A stretch of 64,000 bases of DNA from Marsupella aquatica. Lineage: Eukaryota > Marchantiophyta. Below are positions 23,101 through 34,600 of the stretch, piece by piece (the first letter of the stretch is position 1; every line of letters starts with the position of its first letter). The notes under the pieces were generated by a model that searched no databases, was not told where the DNA came from, and was given only the letters and a program-made list of their open reading frames with translations. A program made the position numbers and the translations under genes. The stretch is taken from NCBI GenBank assembly GCA_973895155.1, contig OZ316892.1:1984001-2048000 (forward strand), given 5' to 3'.

Positions 23101-26100
23101 TTCAGGAGCATGTTTCCCTTGCCCCCCCTTCCTGCTTCCTTGACAAAATTCACAACAGCATCCAGTTCAAAAGCACTTCGAAGCGGGTTGTAAAGTCCCT
23201 TCTTCGTATTAACAGCAACCAAAGCAGGATACCCATAACCACCGACATCAACTGCTTTTTCAAGGGCTGATTGCTGTCCAGCTGCCGCCCAAACATAGCT
23301 GTAAGCACTCCTTTTGAACTTCTCAGCTATAGCCTGAAGAGTATTGACGTACTTGTTCCGCCCCTCTGCTCCAGAGTCCAAAATGTCAGGCAGAAAGGTC
23401 ACAAAGCAGATCGCTGCGGATGAGCACTTACTATCCAGAACATCCGGCCCAGTCAGCTCCACTACCTCAGGTGTCACAGCATTTTCCTCAAGTTGCCTCA
23501 GTGCAAACGATTGAATGTCAGAGGCAACTCTGCCACCCTCGTAAGGGGACGGGTTTGATTTATCGGCACCAAAGAAGAGGATGGTGGGGAATCCCTTTAC
23601 CCCATATTTGCTCATCAGGCTCTTGTCAGCATCGCAGTCTACCTGCCCTAGCTTGACTTTGCCCTTCAAGTTGCCGGCAGCAGTCTTCCACTCGGGAGCA
23701 AGCTTTTTGCAATGTCCACACCAAGGAGCATAGAATTCAACAAGCCAGATGTCAGTGCTCTGCAGCACAAGCTCGTCGAAATTGCTAGAGGTGAGCTCCA
23801 CTGAAGCACTTTTGCTAGAGCTCTTCTTCGACCCAGCACCGCTCTTGCCACTCAACCTCTCCTGTGCTAGAGATTTCACCTGCCCCAGGGCATAATCCAC
23901 AATTCCCTTGGCTTCGCGGGGCCCTTGGTAGTCTAGAGGCTGCTTGCCGGCACCGAAGACCTTGATGGTAGGGAACCCCTTGATTCCGTATTCCTGTGCA
24001 AGAGATTGGTGGGCATCGGCATCCAGGGCTGCTATAGTCACAATGCCCTTAAGAGCCTTAGCTGCCTTCTCCCACTCAGGCGTCAGAGCCTTGCAGTGTC
24101 CACACCACGGAGCGAAAAATTCGACCAGGACAATTCCGTCGGCATTTAGCACTTTGGACTTGAAATTAGCAGGCGAGAGTTGAACTACGTCCGACGACGG
24201 GCCATATAACCCCATCGCAAATCCGCTAAACTGCAACAGCAACAGCGTGACAACACACTGCAGCCTCCTCCGCTGCCCCATCGCCATCGCCAGCTCCCAA
24301 AAGCGATCAGCACAAACAGAAAACAGGAAAATACAAAACCCTAAATTTCCCAATCCTTCCAACCTCAGATATCGATCAATGTGGCAGGAAGGCTCTGCTT
24401 CAACCAAATCGGACGTTCGAAAACCCGAAACACCTAAAACTACCGCGGCAGAGATCGATCTGTTGGGCTGCACACACTTGCCTTCAAGCTGATCGCAAAA
24501 ACCCTTCAACAAATCTTATACAGCTGATGCTGCTGGCTCAACGATCTCAAAAGAGCATCCTCAAAGACCGATCGGATTCCGCAAGAGCCCTCGCTTCCAG
24601 CTGACGGAACAGACGCCGACAATGCTGACGAACTCAGCGAGAATGTGAAATCACTACTCTCCTCGTCTAGACCTCAAATGCGCGATGCCAAACTCGACGC
24701 TGTCTCATATTATCATCAAGAACATTCCATCAAAGCATTTTATTCGGAGACGTCTTTGGCGTCCGAGCGACCGGTAACACTAAAATGCCGTCCCGGAATC
24801 CTGCCTGTGTAAAGTGCAGGGCCCCGGTAACGTCACTAGACAGATGTACGCCAATCCTATGCCTCCACGTCAGCACCGCAATCTTCGCCGCCAATGGAAG
24901 GGACGCGATTGTTCCCTAGTTCTTGGAACAAATGTCTTTTAGAGGGCGCCCCGAGAAGTCTTAAGGGCCCGGTATTGTGACGCCCTCAATACGTCATAAC
25001 TGAGATCCCAACGAATCCCGTTTTGCCACGTCTGCGCTGTTACTGCAGCCCGGCAAGACGGACGCCATTTATTTTCGTCTTTCGATGCGAGCGATGTGTA
25101 GCTTCAGTCTTCACTAAGGGGTTCGAAACATTCACAATTCATAGTCCGAGACGGGATCTTTTCCGGTGTTGTGGTAGTCCAGCTGCCGAGATCAATCCCG
25201 TCGAAAGCATTCGTTTGCATTGGCAACTTTTGCCCGAGAAAACGTTGCGTGTGCTTTGGCAATAAAGAAGCTTCATCAGTCTTCAATAACCGTATCCGAG
25301 GTCAAAGAATCATTCCAATTGAAGACCGTCGAGTGATCGAGCCTAAATTTGAGGACCCATCAGCCTGCCTGCGTCCAATGGATGTCGCGGAGTCTCATTC
25401 CCATACTGCGGTGTGCGCCGGGCCACCGATTCCTCCGAAATGTGGCCCAAACTTGGCATGGGATCCGAGAAGAACAGACAGAAGAGGGCCCGCAACATTT
25501 CATCGTGCAACAACTATGGTGTCCAATTGAGTGATTGGACGAAGAAAGAAGAGTCCTCAGAAATTTGAGAACTACAATAGTCACCTTGAGGTCCTCGGGC
25601 TTATGCATCAACTGATGGCGATAATAATCATCCCTCAAGGTTTCATAACTTTATACAGCTCGTTCATCAAATTCAGGGGCTGAAACAACGTTAGAGGAGG
25701 CAAAAGAACCGCGTGGAAGAGGCATCCTTCTTCTTCTGAAGTCTGGCCCCACTGAACTCTAAACTTCTACGCTCAGCGATTCTTGAATCCCGAATGGACT
25801 GTGATTTTGGAACTGATAATTCATTATGTCAAATGTCGCTTTTGTACATGCCTTCTCCCTGTGTCCACTCCTATTGAACTGGTGCTGGCTTCAACTCCTC
25901 TTCAAAATTTATAATGCATTAATGCCGTAAAGTGGAGGGTGACAACGCGGTGTCCAAAGCGGTTGCTATATTCAAATCTCGGAACAGGATTAAACAGAGA
26001 TGCTTTTATAAGCGTTCCGATCGTCTTAAAATATATCCTTAGTTATCTTGAAAACTGCCTTGTTCTTATAGAGAGGTCGGTCTGTAGACTAATCATTAAT

Positions 26101-28090
26101 GCCTTCACTCTGATGGTCACATCGATCGGACCCATACTTGATCTGACTCCTATGCTAGTTGAGTTGAATTGAATCCAATCGAGTGTTCTTTAGTCATCAG
26201 AAATCGAGTGTTCTTTAGTCCTCTTTTTTGGGCACTGATAGATATTGTAATCTTTGCTCACAGGTGGACGAGAATGGATACAATCCTACCTGGAGCGCAA
26301 TAGGCTATTTTGGTCCTGATCCCCAGGCTTCATCCCCAAAGCCCCTGGAAGGAAAAGTGCTAGACACAGCAGAGAACTCCAAAGAGAAGCTGATAACATT
26401 CCTTCGTGACGGAGGTTTTACTCTCTTAAATGACGTGTCCCATCTCGACAAACTTGCCCATAGCACCCGAAGTGGAAGTGACCAGCCACAGAGTAGAATC
26501 GGTATCAAATGTGATGTGGTGGTCGTGGGTTCAGGATCGGGAGGAGGTGTGATAGCAGGTGCTCTAGCCCAAGCTGGACACAAAGTACTCGTTTTGGAGA
26601 AGGGTGGCTACTTTGCTAGAGATGACTTGAGCTTACTAGAGGTGCCAAGCATGGATGCAATGTACGAAGGTAGAGGTTTGCTGAGAACAGTTGATGGTCA
26701 TGTATCCTTGCTGGCTGGAGCAACTGTGGGAGGAGGATCAACTATAAACTGGAGTGCTGCATTGCCAACACCAGAACATGTAAGGCAGGAGTGGGCAAAA
26801 GATCATAGGCTCTCTATGTTTGCCACACAGAAGTATCAGGATGCTTTGGATAAGGTCTGGACACGGGCATCCGCGAATTCTACCTGTGATTACCCGAGCT
26901 TTCAGAACCAAGCCCTCACGATTGGCTGCAAGAAGTTGGGGTATGACATCGGCGAGGTCGACAGAAATGTTCGTGGTGAACACTCATGCGGGTGGTGCAA
27001 TCTGGGATGTAAAACTGGGGAGAAGCAGGCCACTTCGGAGACATGGTTGGTGGATGCAGTCCAGGCTGGAGCATTAATTCTCTCCAATTGTGTGGCCCAA
27101 GAAGTTCTGCACAAAGAGGACTATCGTTGCAAGAAGGGCAGGAAGGCAGTGGGAGTGATTGCAAAATGTGGGGGCGGGGAAGAAGATGATCTAACCGTGT
27201 ATGTGGAAGCAGCAGTGACAGTGGTTTGCGGAGGGTCGCTCAACACTCCTCCCCTGCTCCTTAGAAGTGGTCTTAGAAATCCCAACATCGGCCGCCATCT
27301 ACATTTGCATCCTGTGGTGATCGGGTGGGGATATTTTCCCGAGGGAACAGGCCCTGCAGGCAAATCATATGAAGGTGGGATAATTAGTGCAGTTTCCAAA
27401 GAGGCAGCAAACTGGAATTCCTCCGGTTATGGTGCCCTCCTTGAAGTTCCCGCCCTTCGCCCTGCCACGTTTGCTAGCTTCATGCCTTCAAGATCTGCTG
27501 CTGATCACAAAAGGAGGATGAGGAAGTACTCTCGCTATTCCTGCTTCATCGTCCTCACCCGTGATCGAGGGAGTGGACGGGTGGCTCTAAACAAAAGCAA
27601 GGAACGGGAGATCACATACTCTGTCTCCCGTGAAGATGAGGCTAGCATGTTCCACGGTATGGAGAAGGGGCTGAGGGCTATGGTGGCAGCTGGGGCAGAA
27701 GAGGTGGGTGGTTTCCACATTGCATGGGAGACCTTTTCTGTCAAGGCCAGAGATTACTCTACTCTGGAGGAAGACTTCAAGAAATTTCTGGACGGTCTTA
27801 GGGAGAGGGGGCTACAAGGGGCCAAAACTCCCATTGCCTCAGCTCATCAAATGGGTTCTTGTCGGATGGGTGTTAACAGCAAGGATTCGGCAGTGGATGC
27901 GAGCTGTGAGACATGGGAAGTTGAAGATCTATTCGTCGGAGACGCCAGCGTGTTTCCCACAGCCTCGGGAGCAAATCCGATGATAACAGTACAAACGATT
28001 GCATTCTGCACTGCGCAAAACATCATACTAAAGCTTCAGGATAGGAGATTCAATGAGGGTGGAGAAACGATTCCCGGTACTGGAAGTTGA
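20120..28090 (+). CDS. FAO: Long-chain fatty-alcohol oxidase (GMC family), three exons
   Basis: Exons 20120-20377, 21797-22066 and 26264-28090 are all phase 0 and give about 784 residues, slightly longer than typical plant FAOs. FAO oxidises long-chain alcohols to aldehydes with O2, producing H2O2, as a flavin-dependent membrane-bound oxidase. Exon 1 carries the family start block (HPRLRGG, LAAMCDTFVPSI, FYKLSGSD). Exon 2 has a membrane segment, VLIIVGIVLWMLTSSLGTLLL. Exon 3 has the FAD Rossmann motif VVVVGSGSGGGVIAG near residue 265, the HSCGWCNLGC cysteine cluster, HQMGSCRMG, and the C-terminal FAD block GDASVFPTASGANPM. The upstream GTG-initiated extension was ignored in favour of the first ATG. 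Intron 2 is 4.2 kb and holds an entire antisense PDI gene. Confidence 0.94.
22998..24287 (-). CDS. P5-type protein disulfide isomerase, intronless
   Basis: The single exon codes 429 residues. I chose the ATG at 24287 because it starts a good secretory signal peptide (RRRLQCVVTLLLLQFSGFAMG); the frame stays open upstream but would bury that signal. Two thioredoxin domains have WCGHC active sites at residues 61-65 and 189-193, each within FxAPWCGHCKxLxPEW. A redox-inactive C-terminal region follows, ending in an acidic EEDEFSLDELMATE. This matches the plant PDIL2-2/2-3 (human PDIA6/P5) family, which forms and rearranges disulfides in the ER. No KDEL-type signal closes the protein, although the family normally has one. 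The gene lies wholly inside FAO intron 2 on the opposite strand and has no introns, unusual for this family in plants. Confidence 0.96.
   Translation of the reverse strand: MAMGQRRRLQCVVTLLLLQFSGFAMGLYGPSSDVVQLSPANFKSKVLNADGIVLVEFFAPWCGHCKALTPEWEKAAKALKGIVTIAALDADAHQSLAQEYGIKGFPTIKVFGAGKQPLDYQGPREAKGIVDYALGQVKSLAQERLSGKSGAGSKKSSSKSASVELTSSNFDELVLQSTDIWLVEFYAPWCGHCKKLAPEWKTAAGNLKGKVKLGQVDCDADKSLMSKYGVKGFPTILFFGADKSNPSPYEGGRVASDIQSFALRQLEENAVTPEVVELTGPDVLDSKCSSAAICFVTFLPDILDSGAEGRNKYVNTLQAIAEKFKRSAYSYVWAAAGQQSALEKAVDVGGYGYPALVAVNTKKGLYNPLRSAFELDAVVNFVKEAGRGGKGNMLLKGEISIAQTEPWDGKDGQLIEEDEFSLDELMATE
24851..24872 (+). promoter_or_regulatory. ER-stress response element (ERSE/UPRE-like)
   Basis: CCAAT at 24851-24855, nine bases, then CCACG at 24865-24869 is an exact ERSE arrangement (CCAAT-N9-CCACG). 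The overlapping CCACGTCA is the reverse complement of TGACGTGG, the core bound by plant ER-stress bZIP factors. It lies about 565 bp upstream of the PDI ATG. Function is inferred from the motif and the gene it precedes. Confidence 0.65.
24873..26263. other. FAO intron 2, distal part
   Basis: This is the remainder of the host intron between the PDI promoter region and the FAO exon 3 acceptor (TTTGCTCACAG). Open frames at 25.0-25.6 kb show no domain. An ATCGAGTGTTCTTTAGTC motif occurs twice near 26175-26220. Confidence 0.5.
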
Positions 28091-29590
28091 GTACGTCTAG
28101 TAATTAATGGTTTCTAACCTTAGAAGCATTGATGCCAGGGATTGAAGCCTTCAGGTTTCATCTTAGAGTGCGGTTTCATATGAAATCTGCAAACAATATG
28201 CCGTTGATGAGGCAGCCACAATGTAGGACCGAAGCCACCCTCAGATCCCCAATACCGTTGTTGGTAAGGAACAATGCAGAAGTAGACTCAGCTGGCTGCG
28301 GTCCACCTTCTTCCCTCGTTTGGGGCCCTGCTGTATGCTGTTTCAATGAATGGAATTTAATGAAGTCTTTGAAGTAAAAAGAGAAGACTCAGCTGGAAAG
28401 GTTTTGGCAAGAATACTTTAAAAGAAGTTGCATGACACAATTGGGCTGACCAAGTGTAAGAACTCACTGATATCCGAAGCTCACTTGCAGGCGACGCCAC
28501 GTTCGACCATAGTCGAGTTGCAACTGGTAAATGGTCGGCACCATGATAAGTCCTTTGGACCGTTATTTTACATCGAAACCATCACCATGTTTCATGTTGT
28601 ACCACATAGCATTTCTGTTACTTCTTTGGATGATTGCATTTTGTGCTCGTCTTGTATTGTGGTCAGGGTGTCACTCTTTCGTTTATTTCTTTCTTTGACT
28701 AGAACCAATGTGCACGAAGAAAATTTGAAAACTTTTGTGGAACGTGCATTTCTATACATCTTTGCAAAATAGTGACCTTTTACTAAGTACTTGTGTTCCT
28801 GGGTGATTAAGTGGGTGACGACAGACATTGCACCAAGCTGCCACACGGATACGAGCCCCATGAATGTGGTTTTTTATGTTTGGAAAAGCCTCATGAATGT
28901 GCATTTGAGACCACTGGCTTGTAGCACACGTAATGATTCACAGGCGCATATGGGATACAAGGCCTTTATTGTCAAGCCTAAGGATAGCGCCAAACATTGT
29001 ACAGTCAGTGCTCACGTCAGTATTTCGAAGCCTCTTGCAAACAAAGCGATTTACAGTACTGCTCGAAGGGAACGTCATAATCACACAACTCGAAATCGGT
29101 TAGCTCTGACAGAGCGTCACATACAATACCACCCGGTCACCTAGGGTGTCGTTAGGAGTTAATCACATACCCAGGAGCTCGTGGATCACGTAATGTATCG
29201 TCTGATGTAAGTCAGTGAAGTAAGCCATCGTTGGGCAACGAGAAAAGTCTGGTTAATCGTATGATTATGTTAAGCGCATCCGGTCAAGGGAAAAAGTGGT
29301 ACCGTTCTTCACAGACTGCAAATAAGAGAAAGCCCATAGCACAAGCCGTGCAATTCACTCAAGCGTAGTGGTTCGTCGGACCAGGTTGTTCAGGTAGGAA
29401 ATCATTCTGGTGAATGGATTCTAACGCAGATGAGGTAGCTCAGTTGATTGCAGCTCGGAATTTGCAACAATGACCACAATAGATCTGGGAGAGAACAGGG
29501 TTGAGGAGCAACCCCGTAGTACACTCGTGCCGAGTGCTTCGTCAGAGGTTGTGGTTCAAAGGTTTAGCTCGGAATTTGCACAACGATGAC
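28091..29590. other. Intergenic region downstream of FAO
   Basis: Probably includes the FAO 3' UTR. Open frames at 28.4-28.9 kb on both strands overlap each other and have no domain. No repeat of note was found. Confidence 0.4.
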
Positions 29591-29592
29591 AA

Positions 29593-29714
29593 CGTAGCTA
29601 CAGTAGATCTGGGACTCGAAGTGGCCATGATTTCTGAAGAAATGGGATGACATCGTAGCTACAGTAGATCTGGGACTCGAGGTGGCCATGATTTCTGAAG
29701 AAACGGGTTGTTGA
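29593..29714. repeat. 61-bp tandem duplication
   Basis: Two near-identical copies (29593 and 29654) begin CGTAGCTACAGTAGATCTGG and end TTTCTGAAGAAA(T/C)GGG. A third, partial relative (AATAGATCTGGGAGAGAACAGG) precedes them near 29480. Confidence 0.9.
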
Positions 29715-30102
29715 AAGGTGAAGGAAGGACTGTACTTGAAGCACTACTGCGTTTAGCATAGTGTGTGCTCTGGTCGACAAAGAAAACGGACTTTGTGGAG
29801 AGCGGGATTCAATCTAGGATGAACATTTCTGCATCTCCGGGCGATTTTGCGCGACAAAATTTATTCAACTGGGTTCCGTAGATGAGTAAAATTGAAGTCC
29901 TAGTCTGTCCGCGCTCTTTGAATGAATTCATCTGCCATTCATTACTACCATATTGCGGTGATCTAATGTATGAATGACATATTCCATCTACGCCATTCAG
30001 GGACAGAAGTGACTCTCACCTTGAGTGCAAACCCTCCCTCACATTCCTCAAGCAGCTGTAACCAGCGATACCATTCTCCATTCCTCTTCACATTTTTTCA
30101 AC

Positions 30103-30205
30103 GCATATATCCAGCTCCAGTACTATCCTTCATTTGTCTTCACATTCCTCCTCTTCAAGCATATACCCAGCTCCAGTACTATCCTTCATTTGTCTTCTCT
30201 GCGCT
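30103..30205 (+). repeat. 56-bp direct repeat upstream of the TetX-like gene
   Basis: Two copies (30103 and 30159) read GCATATA(T/C)CCAGCTCCAG, then TACTATCCTTCATTTGTCTTC. They sit in a CT-rich region with many CATTCCTC motifs, 170-270 bp upstream of the ATG at 30373, so in the promoter or leader. Confidence 0.8.
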
Positions 30206-30372
30206 AGGCAGTAAGCGCCATTACATTCCTCCGTTTTTCTCTACATTACTCAATTGATCTAAACATTCAGCTCTGCCGTTCGTCTTCACATTCCTCTTAG
30301 GATCGAGCTCATCAGTACCATCCTCCATTCCTCTTCGCATTCTTCAAGATCTCCACATCAAGAGCCAGCAGT

Positions 30373-31671
30373 ATGGCACTTCCGATGAACGCCAACTTCT
30401 CAGTAGGCATCATTGGCGCAGGCCTTGGCGGCCTCCAACTCGCCCGTGTCCTCCAACTGCGCGGAATCCACAGCACTGTCTTCGAACGGGAGGCCTCCCT
30501 CGTCTCGAGAGATCAGGGCGGCGTGCTAGACCTCCACCCCGAATCCGGCCAGCGAGCTCTCCAAATCGCTGGACTGCTGGACCATTTCAATAAAATCGCA
30601 CACCCGGAGGCGGACGCCATGAGGATCGTCGACAAGAGGGGCAATGTGACTTTCGACGATGAGGAGATGGATTTTGGGCAGGGATCCGTGGAGACACCGA
30701 TAGAGGAACAGCAGCAAGGGGAGGAACATCAAGAAGGTCCACCGCCGAATGCCAGGCCGGAAGTGGACCGTGGAGAGCTGCGGCAAATTCTGCTCGATTC
30801 GCTTGTTCCCAACACGATCAAGTGGGGGCACAATTTATCCTTCTGTGAACTCATCTGCAATGGAAAAGTTGAGCTGGTCTTCTCCACAGAAGCATCACCA
30901 CAAAGAGTAACAGCAGTCTTCGACATGGTGGTAGGCGCGGATGGGACATGGTCTCGCGTCCGACCACTCCTCTCCCCCGCCAAGCCAGAGTACACAGGAG
31001 TGTCATTCGTCGACCTTCAGATTGGGGATGTCGATGGCGCATTCCCAGAGGTGGCTAAATTAGTAGGAAGAGGCAGTCTCTTCGCATTGGGGGACGACAG
31101 GGCCCTCATTGCTCAGCGGAACAGCGGCGGGAAGGTGAGAGTCTACGTTGCGTTCCGTGTTCCATTCTCCTGGGCTGCACCATCATCTGGGATAGCCCTC
31201 CTCGTCGCGCAGCAGCAATTCGCCAAAGTGCAAGAGTACCTCCTGACGGAATTTGCCGACTGGAGCGACACTTTGAGGGCCATGATTTCGTCGGCTGATT
31301 TGGTGAATTCGACCTTTGCAGTGCGGCCTCTGATGACACTGCCCTCGGAACATGTGTGGGAGAGCATTGGGAAAGTGACTTTGATAGGCGATGCGGCTCA
31401 TGTGATGTCGCCGTTTGCAGGAGAGGGTGCGAATCTCGCAATGCTTGATGGGGCAGAGTTGGGGGAGACGATTGCCAATTGGCGTGACGGGGATGGGGAG
31501 AGGTCTTTGGTGGACGTTATTGGGGACTTCGAGAGGAGAATGCTGGCGAGGTCCAAGGAGAAATCGGAGGAATCGATCAACAATCAGAATTTGTTTATGG
31601 GTGACAATGCGGCGGAGAGAGCGGGGAATTTGATGCGGGATCTCATGTCCAGGGGCCCTCCTCCTGCTTGA
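30373..31671 (+). CDS. TetX-like FAD-dependent monooxygenase, intronless
   Basis: The 432-residue product is a class A flavoprotein monooxygenase. It has the N-terminal FAD motif GIIGAGLGGLQLARVL (GxGxxG at residues 15-20) with FER at the end of the second strand, the middle block VDRGELRQILLDSL, GADGTWSRVR, and the C-terminal FAD motif LIGDAAHVMSPFAGEGANLAML. Layout and length match the TetX/aromatic hydroxylase group common in bacteria and fungi. Such enzymes hydroxylate small aromatic or polyketide-like molecules using NAD(P)H and O2; the substrate here is unknown. An acidic, Gln/Glu-rich insert lies at residues 100-125. The absence of introns, while most neighbours have them, is compatible with acquisition from a microbe or with retroposition. 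Zeaxanthin epoxidase-like relatives are a less likely identity. Confidence 0.87.
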   Translation: MALPMNANFSVGIIGAGLGGLQLARVLQLRGIHSTVFEREASLVSRDQGGVLDLHPESGQRALQIAGLLDHFNKIAHPEADAMRIVDKRGNVTFDDEEMDFGQGSVETPIEEQQQGEEHQEGPPPNARPEVDRGELRQILLDSLVPNTIKWGHNLSFCELICNGKVELVFSTEASPQRVTAVFDMVVGADGTWSRVRPLLSPAKPEYTGVSFVDLQIGDVDGAFPEVAKLVGRGSLFALGDDRALIAQRNSGGKVRVYVAFRVPFSWAAPSSGIALLVAQQQFAKVQEYLLTEFADWSDTLRAMISSADLVNSTFAVRPLMTLPSEHVWESIGKVTLIGDAAHVMSPFAGEGANLAMLDGAELGETIANWRDGDGERSLVDVIGDFERRMLARSKEKSEESINNQNLFMGDNAAERAGNLMRDLMSRGPPPA

Positions 31672-34600
31672 GCTACACACACTTCAGTTAAGCTACAAGC
31701 GATTGTTGTGCATAATCCTAGCCAGCTAATGAATGCTTGATATCCCTGAGTGGCCAAAAAGCTGAGAGTACGATGACATTTTATATCTACAGCGCTCTTC
31801 TCGGATGACATTGGGTTGCAAGGAACAAGGAGGCAGTTGATTTAAAATCGTTGGAGACTTATTGGTACCTGCAATATCGAATCAGGTACTGCAGTTTTAA
31901 AAATGCACAAGTTACTCTGGGCAATCTCAAACCTTTCGTGCAGCGATGATGATTTGGGAGGGACACAGATGTACCATTTTACGAATCAGCTTCAGTTGAT
32001 ATAAATAATGTCCGATATGTTAGGTGAAACCCTACATTCAGTCGTTAGTTTACACGGTAGGACATACGCTGATTTGATATGAAGCGTTGGAGAAGGCCTG
32101 TGTGCTGAACAATTGACGTGATTGATCGGGCTTTCTGGGGAATCGGAAAAATTGCCATCATATTTGTGAGTTCGTGGAACTGTAAGCAAATCAAGGGTCA
32201 TTCACCGTGGACAACAACTGGGACGATTGGAGGGTACCAAAACAGCTTTTCTCAAAGGCAGAACAGATTCGGCTCAGTTGGATGTAGGGGTTAACGTTGA
32301 AGATGGTCTAGACAACTAGACAGAGCTATGCATTCCGTTTCTCGTAACATGGAGCAGATTCTCCGGCAGCCCAGGTCCGCCTTCAATCTAACTAAGCACA
32401 GTGGAAAGTATTGATTGCGATCCTCTCAAGAAGATTATAAAATCGGTTTTACTGGTGTACAAAACCAGACTTTCGTATCACGAAATTCGGTGTGGTTACA
32501 GCAGCTGAATTTGTAATGGACTCATTCATCAAATACTTTAGAACTGGTGGAAAATGGTCTTGCTGGATCATAAATCTTAAAAGTCTGTTAAGCATTTGAG
32601 ATCCACTAGAACTCCGAACGTTTTGATACAGGAAGTGTGTTGCTTTACTACTTGAGAAAAATATCTGCCCAAGAACTTCTGGACTGCCAATATGTTGAGA
32701 ATGACTCTTTGAAGAATATGCATCCGTGAATACTTCTTGTGGATGCCATTATTTTTCAGTTTGTTCAGATCAGTAAGCAGAGTACAATCCTTGAATAGAC
32801 AAAATCCTGCAATGAAGTCTGACTCATAAAACAGTTACGGAGGTGACCCACAACTTGAGTTACGGCTAAATGTTCTCCTGAAACCTGTGGCCATTTCCCA
32901 GGAATTGGTTATGCTCAGATTGTACATGGAAGGAAAACGACACAGAAATTGCTCCCTTGAAGCTCAGAGCATGCCCAGAGCTCAATTTGTGGTAAGAAAG
33001 AGACTGACTACCTCCATGTATATATGCCCTTGAGTGAATCTCACGGAAGGACCAAGTAATTCTTCCCCAAAGAACTGTGGATAGATTTGCCCGTGCATCG
33101 CCGTGCACCCCTGCACTTCGTTCTGATCGGAGTAAATTCTGTTGGAGACTATTTGGGATGACAGTCAGGACTAATCACACAATCAATCGTGGTCAGAAAC
33201 CCCGAGAAGATCTTGGAAAGACTGCGGGAGAGCAACAAAACACGCGACGGTCAGAGCATGAGTAACCGAGGAGTAGTGCAGTAGTGGTTCAAATTCTTTG
33301 AATCTGTTGAATGTGCTAAAAAATGAGCGAAACAGGATGAGAGGACTAATCAAAGCATTAGGGACGCAAAACCTGCGTCGAATGAACATCCATTGCATTC
33401 CATGAAATCCTTCTTCGATATCCTTCGTCGATATCCTTCTTCGATATCCTTCTATGTGAACAGCAGATTTACCTATAAATCAATACCCTGAACTCAAAAG
33501 TGAAGAACCTCTGGTTAAAATGTATATAAATTAGACGAATGGAAACTGCAGAACTACCCACAAAAACCGTAGCTGCAGTGTTGTGCAATCGATTCAGGGA
33601 GTACGACCTATCCCCAAATTGGAAAATTCATCGAAGATGCTCTTCCCAAGCTACAACATTTTTCAACATCAAGATGTGTTGAGATGCTTCAATCCATCAT
33701 GTTCACGAAACGTCGTCTTCGTAGCTTACAAGAGCTGTCAAGTCCTATCTTTAATTTTGATGCTAGCATAGAGCATTTGGAGGGACCAAGAATTAGGCAT
33801 TTTGTCTTCTCATCAGCTATACGTAAAGTGCCATATCTTAACAAATAAGTGAAACGTGCAAGTTGAATAAGTGATACGCATGGTTGCTTCATGTGTACCT
33901 CTGGGATCATTCCCTTTGCCTTTGCCTCTGGCTATTCTTCAACTTTTGTCTTTTGAACTTGTGGCCACAGTACTAAATTCAACCCAAATTTGTAAACCAG
34001 ATATGTGTCATAGTTGAGATGTGACAAATCATCCCACAGTCCCGGCAAGTAATTGTTGGTTTCTTTGGTCGGAGTGGGCCAAGGTGCAACACCCAAAGAA
34101 GTCTACAAAATGGTGGGGGCACTAATGCTAAAAGTTCCGTGAGTTGAGTTGAGTTGAGTTGAGTTAAGTTGAGTTGCAGTAAATGCTTGGTGTTGGCTTT
34201 TGTGTGATGTGTATATGATGGTAATCCAAATGCTATAAGAGAACACTAAGAAGCCTCAGTCTTCCTTTATAGATCCCAGCTTACAAAATAGATAGAGATA
34301 CCCTCCAAACTTATGACTCATTTGTTTTTAGATACATTTGTACATTTTTTGCTACTCAAGCCCTTGCTCATCAACAAACAATCACACCATGAAGGCTTTC
34401 TGTCAGGGATGATGCCGATGTATTCTAACCAGCCCCCAAACAGCCCATTTGGTTTCAGAGCAAGGGAGGAATTTTCTGGTTTAAAGTTTTAGAAGCGGAG
34501 AGAATGTCAGGGAATGAGGGTGTAAGGGGTCTTACAGTCTTTGGGAGCTTGGTTGATTTGGGCATCTTTTTCTTAGGTCGACTGTCATCTCCCTCCCTAC

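Noticed and set aside
24288-24512. 75-residue N-terminal extension of the PDI frame
   Set aside because: It would place the clear signal peptide internally; its first codon is not a better start than the ATG at 24287.
29436-29510. tRNA-like TAGCTCAGTTG D-arm motif
   Set aside because: No matching acceptor stem, anticodon arm or GGTTCRA T-arm at the right distance.
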